From Bacteroidales bacterium (GTDB taxonomy: Bacteria; Bacteroidota; Bacteroidia; Bacteroidales; Muribaculaceae), in assembly GCA_019415705.1 (NCBI GenBank), contig DXYS01000065.1, forward strand, positions 1-48,450: a stretch of DNA of 48,450 nt, given 5' to 3'. A model generated the notes under the pieces. The model did not search any database, was not told the origin of the DNA, and saw only the letters and a program-made list of their open reading frames with translations. A program made the translations under genes and the position numbers. Positions 42,015 to 48,450 of this stretch are shown here, in pieces; within the stretch, counting starts at the first letter, position 1, and the number at the start of each line of letters is the position of its first letter.

Positions 42015-42054
42015 GTGTGCGGCCGACCGCATCGCCGCAAAATGTAACTGACTG

Positions 42055-43824
42055 ATGAACAGAATTGTATTTTCGATTCTCTGCATACTGCTGATTTTTG
42101 CCGCTCCGGCGTGCAACAAAGACGATGTCATTGGCGCACCCGATGGCAAACTGCCGGTCATAGACCCGCTCGGCGACGAGGGCGTCTATGTGGTCAAAAC
42201 CGGCGGCACGCTTGAGATAGCGCCCGTATTCGAGGGTGTCGACGATATGTCGGCGATAGTGTGGACACTCGATGACCAAGAGGTGGCCCGTGGGCCCGTC
42301 TTTACACGTCAATGGCTCGAACGCGGCGAGTTCTATCTGACAGTCAGCGCCTCAAACCGCGCCGGCACGGCTACGGCCGACATCCGCGTCGATGTAATCG
42401 ACATGATGCCTCCGCGCATAACGCTCAACGAGCCCGAAGGGGGCTTTGTCACCGCACCGGGCGTTGCGCTCGTCATCTCGCCTGTGATAGCGTCTGACGA
42501 AGACTCGGGCGAGCTCCACATCGAGTGGACGATTGACGGCGAGGACGCAGGTGACACTGAGACATTGAGTTTTATGGCCACGGAAGAGGGCGTCTACAAT
42601 ATAAGCCTTACAGCGACCAACGACGACGGCACGGCAAGCCGCGAGTTCACCGTAACGGTCACACGCCGCTCGGCGATGCGGCTTTCGTTCCCGCAGCAGT
42701 CATATTTCATGACCTCGACGACACGCTACACCTTTGCCGGACGGCCCGTCATACTGCACCCCGAGTTCTCGGGCTTCGCCAATCCTGTATTCAGCTGGAC
42801 AGTCGACGGCGTAGATGTCGGCTGCAGCGACGAGGTCTGCGTTTATACGCCCGAACGTCCGTCGACCGCGCAGGTAGCCGTTACTGTCTCCGACGGCGAC
42901 GAGTCGATGACGGCGAAGGTCACGGTAATCTGTGTCGACGCCACAGAGAGCTCGCGCCGACGCGCAGTGACTGCCTCAAGCCGTCGCGACGCCGACCGTG
43001 TCTATGAATATGTGCCGGCGCCGGGACAGTTTATCGGCGAGACATCGGTCAGCGGCATGCCCGGACAGGGCTCCGTCCACGACGAGGCATGCGCGTGGGC
43101 TTTGCGGCGCTTAGACAGCAGGCTGACAGTCTCGCTCGGCTCGTTTGGCGGCTATATTATCGCCGGCTTTGACCACAGCGTGGCAGCCGGCGCAGCAGAC
43201 TATGACCTTGCTGTCGGCGGCAACGCCTTTGTATCGGCACGCGACGGCAGCAATGAGCCCGGCATCGTCTGGGTCAGTCAGGATGTCAACGGCAACGGCC
43301 TCCCCGATGACGAATGGTATGAGCTCGCCGCCTCAGAGACCGGCAAGCCGACGACTATAGCCAACTTCGCCGTTACCTATTACCGCCCCGCCGGTCTCGC
43401 CATGTCAGTGGGCTGGACTGCGTCTGACGGCACATCGGGCACGGTCGACTATCTGCCGTCATTCCACCGTCAGGACTCCTATTACCCCGGCTGGATTGAC
43501 GCCGCAAGCTACACTCTGCGCGGCACACGCATCACGCCTGACAGCAGTTTCAACCCCGCCACGGGCTATTGGGCGAATATGCCTCTGCCATGGGGTTATG
43601 CCGACAATGCCGGAACGGACGGTGTCGGTTCGACATCGGGTGCGGGCACAGACCAGAAAACAGGCCTGCGCATCGCCAATGCCATTATGGCCGACGGCAG
43701 ACAGATAGCGCTCGAATATATCGACTTTGTCAAAGTGCAGACCGGCCCCTTGGCCAAATGCGGTCCCTTGGGCGAAGTCTCGACCGAAGTAACCTCAATC
43801 TCAGACTTTCATATCAACCCGTGA
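42055..43824 (+). CDS. Surface lipoprotein with PKD-like domains in the B12-uptake operon (BtuH-like candidate)
   Basis: This 589-residue protein has a lipoprotein signal (MNRIVFSILCILLIFAAPAC) and CNKDD directly after the cleavage site, an acidic surface-export signal typical of Bacteroidetes lipoproteins. Immunoglobulin/PKD-like beta domains occupy about 30-295 (for example GTLEIAPVFEGVDDMSAIVW, GEFYLTVSASNRAGTATADI, GVYNISLTATNDDGTASREF). The C-terminal domain (about 315-589) contains VSLGSFGGYIIAGFDHSV, EPGIVWVSQDVNGNGLPDDE and YWANMPLPWGYADNAG. The position behind a B12 riboswitch and before BtuG- and BtuB-like genes suggests a corrinoid-binding surface protein of the BtuH kind. Confidence 0.85.
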   Translation: MNRIVFSILCILLIFAAPACNKDDVIGAPDGKLPVIDPLGDEGVYVVKTGGTLEIAPVFEGVDDMSAIVWTLDDQEVARGPVFTRQWLERGEFYLTVSASNRAGTATADIRVDVIDMMPPRITLNEPEGGFVTAPGVALVISPVIASDEDSGELHIEWTIDGEDAGDTETLSFMATEEGVYNISLTATNDDGTASREFTVTVTRRSAMRLSFPQQSYFMTSTTRYTFAGRPVILHPEFSGFANPVFSWTVDGVDVGCSDEVCVYTPERPSTAQVAVTVSDGDESMTAKVTVICVDATESSRRRAVTASSRRDADRVYEYVPAPGQFIGETSVSGMPGQGSVHDEACAWALRRLDSRLTVSLGSFGGYIIAGFDHSVAAGAADYDLAVGGNAFVSARDGSNEPGIVWVSQDVNGNGLPDDEWYELAASETGKPTTIANFAVTYYRPAGLAMSVGWTASDGTSGTVDYLPSFHRQDSYYPGWIDAASYTLRGTRITPDSSFNPATGYWANMPLPWGYADNAGTDGVGSTSGAGTDQKTGLRIANAIMADGRQIALEYIDFVKVQTGPLAKCGPLGEVSTEVTSISDFHINP

Positions 43825-44936
43825 AACACATACGCAGCATATTATTACCGGCCATCGCGGGCACGCTTCTGTTGCTTGCGCTCGGGTCCTGCATGAAGTG
43901 GGACTACGGGAGCGAGGAGGATTTTGACAGCCGGGCGTCGGGGATTTTCGTTCTCAACGAAGGCAACTTCCAGTATGGCAACGCTTCGCTGTCGTTCTAC
44001 GACCCCGCGACACGTCAGGTCGAGAACGAAATATTCTATCGTGCCAACGGCATGCGCCTCGGCGACGTCGCCCAGTCGCTGACGCTTTACGGCGGCCGCG
44101 GATGGGTCGCGGTCAACAACAGCCATGTCATCTTTGCCTTCGACCTGAGCAACTATCGCGAGACCGGCCGCATCACCGGCCTTACATCGCCGCGCTACAT
44201 ACACTTTGTCAGTGACCGCAAGGCCTATGTCACACAGCTGTGGGACAACCGTATCGCTGTCATAGACCCGCAGACTTACTCCGTTGCTTCCTATATAGAG
44301 GTCGATGGCATGGACTCCGAGACAGCCTCGACCGAACAGATGGTCAGCCTCGGGCGCTATGTCTACGTCAGCTGCTGGAGTTATCAGGACGAGGTGCTGA
44401 AGATTGACTCCGAGACCGACCGCATAGTCGGCCGCGTGACTGTTGGCTTGCAGCCGCGCTCACTGGTCGTCGACCGCTACGGACGCCTGTGGACGCTCTG
44501 TGACGGCGGTTACGAGGGGGCTCCCACAGGCAGCAGTCAGCCTACGCTGCACTGCATCGAGCCTGAGACCATGACAGTTCTCGAGAGTTTTAGTTTCCGC
44601 AAGTCTGACCGTGTCGCGGGGCTTTGTCTCAACGGCGCGGGTGACCGTCTCTACTGGATTAATGACGGCGTGTGGTCGATGAGTGTCGACGCGCGCCGTC
44701 TGCCCGTGCGGCCTGTCATAAAAGGCGGAGAGACACTATTTTACTCTATGGCGGTCGACCCCGTCAGCGGCGAGATATATGTGGCCGATGCCATAGACTA
44801 TCAGCAGCCGGGCGTCATCAGCCGCTACACGGCCGACGGTGTGTTCGTCGACAGTTTCGAGGCAGGGGTCAACCCCACGCAGATGGTGTGGTGCGACGCC
44901 GCGGATTATCAGACATTTAACTTGCGCGAGCCATGA
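43821..44936 (+). CDS. BtuG-like surface lipoprotein, beta-propeller (DUF5074/YncE type)
   Basis: The start is the GTG at 43821, whose bases overlap the previous stop (GTGA): it alone gives a lipoprotein signal, KHIRSILLPAIAGTLLLLAL then GSC, followed by acidic GSEEDFD. The mature part is a seven-bladed propeller: repeated strands such as GIFVLNEGNFQYGNASLSFY, YIHFVSDRKAYVTQLWDNRI, VIDPQTYSVASYIEV, VYVSCWSYQDEVLKIDSETD, LWTLCDGG and EIYVADAIDY. The 371-residue product matches the YncE/DUF5074-type protein BtuG, which captures cobalamin at the cell surface and docks on BtuB. It overlaps btuB by ATGA. Confidence 0.9.
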   Translation: MKHIRSILLPAIAGTLLLLALGSCMKWDYGSEEDFDSRASGIFVLNEGNFQYGNASLSFYDPATRQVENEIFYRANGMRLGDVAQSLTLYGGRGWVAVNNSHVIFAFDLSNYRETGRITGLTSPRYIHFVSDRKAYVTQLWDNRIAVIDPQTYSVASYIEVDGMDSETASTEQMVSLGRYVYVSCWSYQDEVLKIDSETDRIVGRVTVGLQPRSLVVDRYGRLWTLCDGGYEGAPTGSSQPTLHCIEPETMTVLESFSFRKSDRVAGLCLNGAGDRLYWINDGVWSMSVDARRLPVRPVIKGGETLFYSMAVDPVSGEIYVADAIDYQQPGVISRYTADGVFVDSFEAGVNPTQMVWCDAADYQTFNLREP

Positions 44937-46999
44937 GAAAACTGCTGACAATCATCATGTTGCTGACCTCGGCTTTTAGCGTTATCGCCGAGACCTCAGC
45001 CGACTCGCTCGCGCCGCGGCGCCTCAGAGACTTTGTGGTCTGGGAACGTCGTCCGCTGACCGACGTCGGTGTCAACAAGACAGTCCTTGACTCTGCGGCT
45101 CTTAAAGAGAATATAGCGCTCTCGCTTGCCGACGTGCTGACCTACAATTCGTCGGTCTTTGTCAAGAGCTACGGCCGCGCCACGCTTTCGACAGTCGCCT
45201 TCCGCGGCACATCGCCCTCGCACACACAAGTTACATGGAACGGCATGCCCGTCAGCAACCCCATGCTCGGCATGACCGATTTCTCGACAATTCCCTCGTT
45301 TTTTATCGACCGCGCGTCGCTGCTCCACGGCACATCATCGGTCAACGAAACCGGAGGCGGCCTCGGCGGCTTGGTCAAGCTCTCCACGACGCCCGTCGAA
45401 ATCGACCCCGGCTTCGGGCTGCAATATGTCCAAGGCATCGGCTCATTCAAGACTTTCGACGAGTTTCTGCGCGTCAGCTACGGCGGCAAGCGCATTAAAT
45501 CGTCGACGCGCGTCGTATACAGCTCGTCGCCAAACGATTATAAGTATGTCAACCGCGATAAAAAGGAGAATATCTACGACGATGACCATAATATCATCGG
45601 TCAGTATTATCCGACCGAACGCAACCGTTCGGGTGCGTTCAAGGATTTTCATGCACTGCAGCAGCTTTATTACACGCCGACTGATGCCGACCGCCTCGGC
45701 CTCAACGTGTGGTATATAAATTCAAACCGCGAGCTGCCGATGCTTACCACCGATTACGGTGATGAAAAAGACTTCGAAAACCGTCAGCGCGAACAGACCG
45801 TCCGCTCGGTCATCTCGTGGGACCACACCGCTGACAGCTGGCGCATGGCCCTCAAGGGCGGCTACATCCACACGTCGCTCAACTATCTATACCGCCGCGA
45901 GATAACTGCCGGCAATTGGGCCTCGATGACAGACAGTCACAGCCGCGTCAACACGGTCTACGGCAGCGGCGAAGGTGTCTACAATCCCTCGCGCCGCCTT
46001 ATGCTCACGCTCGGACTGTCGGCCACACAGCATTTTGTGCGCTCGGCTGACAAAAACGTCATCACTCAGCAGGGCGATCGCGACATAGTCGGTTATGACA
46101 AAGCGCGCATCGAGCTGTCGGGTTCGGCGTCGGCGCGCTGGCAGCCTATAGACCCGCTCGGACTGTCGCTCGTGCTGCGTCAGGAAATGTATGGCGACAC
46201 TTGGGCGCCGCTCATCCCGGCCTTTTTTGTCGACGCCTTGGTCTCGCGACGCGGCAATGTGATGCTGAAGGCCTCGCTGTCTAAAAACAGCAAGTTTCCG
46301 ACCCTCAACGACCTTTATTTCCAACCCGGCGGCAACCCTGACCTGCGCAGCGAGAAGGGGTGGACCTATGACGCCGGCCTGTCGTTTGATGTCGGCATGA
46401 CGTCGCCCGTGCCGGTCGTCGTCAGCGGCAGCGCCTCTTGGTTTGACTCATATATCGACGACTGGATTATGTGGCTGCCGACCACCAAAGGCTTCTTTTC
46501 GCCGCGCAACGTCAAGAGCGTACATGCCTATGGCATAGAGTCGCGACTCGACATAGGCGCCGAGCCGTGGCGCGGATGGGTGTTTGACCTCTCGGCCAAC
46601 TACTCGTGGACGCCGTCGGTCAACCGCGGACCGGCCATGTCGCCCTCCGACAAATCGGTCGGACGCCAGCTGCCATACGTGCCGCGTCACTCGGCCGCTC
46701 TGACAGCGTCAGTGACATGGCGTCGCTGGTCATTCCTTTACAAATGGGCTTATTACTCAGAGCGTTTCACTATGTCGAGCAACGAGTCGACGCTGACCGG
46801 ACGTCTGCCGTCCTACTTTATGAGTAATATCACGCTCGGGCGTTCGCTGTCGTTCCACCCCGTCGACCTGCAGCTGAAACTCGCGGTCAACAACCTCTTT
46901 GACGAGGAATACCTGTCGGTGCTCTCGCGCCCGATGCCCGGCATAAACTTTGAATTCTTCATCTCCGTGACGCCGCGTTTCGCCTCAAAATCAAAGTGA
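44933..46999 (+). CDS. btuB: Cobalamin-type TonB-dependent outer-membrane receptor
   Basis: This 688-residue barrel has a signal peptide (about 1-19), a plug at about 40-165 (SLADVLTYNSSVFVKSYGRA, STVAFRGTSPSHTQVTWNGM, SVNETGGGLGGLV) and a barrel ending in NNLFDEEYLSVLSRPMPGIN, then FEFFISVTPRF. Its size, the plug pattern and the position behind a cobalamin riboswitch and a BtuG-like gene make BtuB the natural call; the ligand could also be another corrinoid. It starts inside the end of the BtuG-like gene and closes the operon. Confidence 0.9.
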   Translation: MRKLLTIIMLLTSAFSVIAETSADSLAPRRLRDFVVWERRPLTDVGVNKTVLDSAALKENIALSLADVLTYNSSVFVKSYGRATLSTVAFRGTSPSHTQVTWNGMPVSNPMLGMTDFSTIPSFFIDRASLLHGTSSVNETGGGLGGLVKLSTTPVEIDPGFGLQYVQGIGSFKTFDEFLRVSYGGKRIKSSTRVVYSSSPNDYKYVNRDKKENIYDDDHNIIGQYYPTERNRSGAFKDFHALQQLYYTPTDADRLGLNVWYINSNRELPMLTTDYGDEKDFENRQREQTVRSVISWDHTADSWRMALKGGYIHTSLNYLYRREITAGNWASMTDSHSRVNTVYGSGEGVYNPSRRLMLTLGLSATQHFVRSADKNVITQQGDRDIVGYDKARIELSGSASARWQPIDPLGLSLVLRQEMYGDTWAPLIPAFFVDALVSRRGNVMLKASLSKNSKFPTLNDLYFQPGGNPDLRSEKGWTYDAGLSFDVGMTSPVPVVVSGSASWFDSYIDDWIMWLPTTKGFFSPRNVKSVHAYGIESRLDIGAEPWRGWVFDLSANYSWTPSVNRGPAMSPSDKSVGRQLPYVPRHSAALTASVTWRRWSFLYKWAYYSERFTMSSNESTLTGRLPSYFMSNITLGRSLSFHPVDLQLKLAVNNLFDEEYLSVLSRPMPGINFEFFISVTPRFASKSK

Positions 47000-47001
47000 C
47001 C

Positions 47002-47031
47002 GGGCAATCAACTTTGCCCCTGACGTTGTTT
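47002..47031 (+). terminator. Weak terminator candidate after btuB
   Basis: GGGCAA (47002-47007) pairs with TTGCCC (47014-47019), only 3 bases after the stop; the T-rich tail (GTTGTTTATATT) is set back, so it is uncertain. Confidence 0.3.
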
Positions 47032-47082
47032 ATATTATAGAGCCAAGCACGACCGGGCCGAGGACTTTCAGCAGATTTTTAC

Positions 47083-47090
47083 TACCTTTG
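47083..47090 (+). promoter_or_regulatory. -7 promoter box of the aminotransferase gene
   Basis: TACCTTTG fits TAnnTTTG; ATG follows 49 bases later. The upstream -33 region has only TTTC at about the right place. Confidence 0.5.
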
Positions 47091-47138
47091 CCCCCTCATA
47101 ACCGGCTTTTAAAACAAAACTGACAAAAACGCTACTTT

Positions 47139-48374
47139 ATGTTTAACGACCGACTGCAGATATCAGAGCGCGGCATCGAAATGCCCGCCTCGCCTATACG
47201 AAAATTGGCGCCTCTGTCTTATGAGGCTATGGACCGCGGCGTCACAATCTACAGACTCAATATCGGCCAGCCCGACCTCCCTACCCCGCCGAAAGCCTTA
47301 GACGTGCTCAAACATATCGACCGCAAGACGCTCGAATACAGCCCCTCGCAGGGATATCGCTCATTGCGTAAGGCCCTTGTGGGCTATTATGACCGTTATC
47401 AGATTAAGCTCGACCCCGACGAAATCATCATTACCTGCGGCGGCTCCGAGGCCGTGCTTTTTGCCTTCATGAGTTGTCTCAATCCCGGCGACGAGATTAT
47501 CATCCCCGAGCCGGCTTATGCCAACTACATGAGCTTCGCCATCTCGGCCGGCGCAGTAATCCGCACGGTCACGACGACCATCGAGGAGGGCTTCTGCCTG
47601 CCTAAAATCGACAAGTTCGAGGAACTCATCAACGAGCGCACCAAGGCCATACTGATATGTAACCCCAACAACCCGACGGGTTACCTCTACACCCAGCGCG
47701 AGATGAATCAGATACGTGACCTTGTCAAGAAATACAATCTCTATCTTTTCTCTGACGAGGTCTACCGCGAGTTTATCTATACGGGCAGCCCCTACATCAG
47801 CGCCATGCACCTCGACGGAATCAGCCAGAATGTCATACTTATCGACTCGGTGTCAAAACGTTACAGCGAGTGCGGCATACGCATAGGCGCGCTGATTACC
47901 AAAAACAAGGCCGTGCGCGACACGGTGATGAAATTCTGTCAGGCCCGTCTGTCGCCCCCTCTGCTCGGCCAACTTGTCGCCGAGGCCTCGATTGACGGCA
48001 CGGAGCAGTATTCGCGCGACGTCTATGAGGAGTATGTCGAGCGCCGCAAATGCTTGGTCGACGGCGTCAACCGCATACCCGGCTGTTACAGTCCTATACC
48101 TATGGGCGCGTTCTACACGCTCGTGCAGCTGCCGGTCGACGATGCCGAGAAATTCTGCGAATGGTGTCTTCGTGACTTTGTCTGGAAAGACGAGCATACG
48201 CCCGAGGGCAGCATCGGCGAGACCGTCATGATGGCTCCTGCGGCCGGATTCTATACCAATCCCGAACTTGGCCGTCATCAGGTACGTCTGGCCTACGTCC
48301 TGTCGATGGATAAGATAAAACGTGCGCTTTTCGTCCTCGAGAAAGCTCTCGAGGCCTACAATAGCCGTAAATAA
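47139..48374 (+). CDS. Class I/II PLP-dependent aminotransferase (aspartate aminotransferase-like)
   Basis: This 411-residue cytoplasmic enzyme has fold-type I motifs: NIGQPDLPTPPKAL (about 41-54), CGGSEAVLFAF, NPNNPTG at 175-181, SDEVY at 205-209, the PLP-binding lysine in IDSVSKRY (Lys240), and the substrate-carboxylate arginine in GRHQVRLAYV near residue 387. It resembles aspartate or tyrosine/aromatic aminotransferases common in Bacteroidetes; the exact substrate is not set by these motifs. It is monocistronic in the window. Confidence 0.9.
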   Translation: MFNDRLQISERGIEMPASPIRKLAPLSYEAMDRGVTIYRLNIGQPDLPTPPKALDVLKHIDRKTLEYSPSQGYRSLRKALVGYYDRYQIKLDPDEIIITCGGSEAVLFAFMSCLNPGDEIIIPEPAYANYMSFAISAGAVIRTVTTTIEEGFCLPKIDKFEELINERTKAILICNPNNPTGYLYTQREMNQIRDLVKKYNLYLFSDEVYREFIYTGSPYISAMHLDGISQNVILIDSVSKRYSECGIRIGALITKNKAVRDTVMKFCQARLSPPLLGQLVAEASIDGTEQYSRDVYEEYVERRKCLVDGVNRIPGCYSPIPMGAFYTLVQLPVDDAEKFCEWCLRDFVWKDEHTPEGSIGETVMMAPAAGFYTNPELGRHQVRLAYVLSMDKIKRALFVLEKALEAYNSRK

Positions 48375-48405
48375 ACGCAAATCGTTATAAATCCAATGTA
48401 GATAG

Positions 48406-48431
48406 TATGTTTGTGGAGCAATTCGAATTGC
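48406..48431 (+). promoter_or_regulatory. Promoter box and palindrome at the right edge
   Basis: TATGTTTG (48406-48413) fits the -7 consensus and is followed 4 bases later by a perfect 14-base palindrome, GCAATTCGAATTGC (48418-48431), around the expected transcription start. It may be an operator for a gene beyond the window. Confidence 0.35.
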
Positions 48432-48450
48432 AACTTTAAATATGCCGCAA

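Noticed and set aside
43569..43820. 84-residue N-terminal extension of the BtuG-like protein
   Set aside because: This stretch is the out-of-frame end of the preceding lipoprotein gene; only the GTG at 43821 gives a lipoprotein signal peptide.

Overview
The window looks like a chromosome segment of a gut Bacteroidales, most likely Muribaculaceae-like. The clues are many promoters of the Bacteroidetes TTTG / TAnnTTTG type, weak Shine-Dalgarno sites, surface lipoproteins with acidic residues after the lipobox, PorT-like and TonB-dependent outer-membrane proteins, GLPGLI-family genes, and secreted multidomain proteins with sorting-like C-termini. This placement is inferred from gene content, not from an rRNA.

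Left part (1-9 kb): the 5' part of a PLD-SNF2 helicase runs off the left edge. Then come a LPG-synthase-like flippase and a carboxynorspermidine/saccharopine dehydrogenase-type enzyme. A 1.2-kb gap follows, holding a REP/BIME repeat and a strongly structured RNA candidate. That candidate precedes a three-gene operon of exported proteins ending in a secreted caspase-like protease, followed by a PorT-like barrel.

Middle (9-18.4 kb): an AlbA/Schlafen-type ATP-binding regulator; the minus-strand operon mazG-like > deoC > GYF/CD225 > DUF2752; a large secreted anchor-J/FN3 protein; and a minus-strand trio with two RyR-domain proteins, one resembling a CASTOR/POLLUX-type channel. An AT-rich restriction-modification operon (HNH nuclease plus two methyltransferases, one fused to a degenerate methyltransferase half) follows at 18.57-22.84 kb. 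At its right edge lies a decayed copy of the 3' end of a WYL regulator gene, whose intact relative is at 27.9 kb.

Right-middle (23-33.8 kb): a 1524-residue secreted protein; an operon of NamZ (peptidoglycan exo-muramidase), a sodium-solute symporter and the WYL regulator; tRNA-Ala(GGC); a MntA-HepT toxin-antitoxin pair sitting between two near copies of the tRNA terminator; a frameshifted four-helix-bundle gene; and a MmcQ-DUF3781 protein.

Right part (33.8-48.4 kb): a minus-strand operon with five GLPGLI paralogues, one TonB-dependent receptor and, inserted among them, a REP-associated tyrosine transposase (RAYT). Then a GNAT gene; a cobalamin-riboswitch-controlled operon (surface PKD lipoprotein, BtuG-like propeller lipoprotein, BtuB receptor) for corrinoid capture; and a class-I aminotransferase. 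The RAYT and the three REP-type hairpins in the window probably belong to one system.
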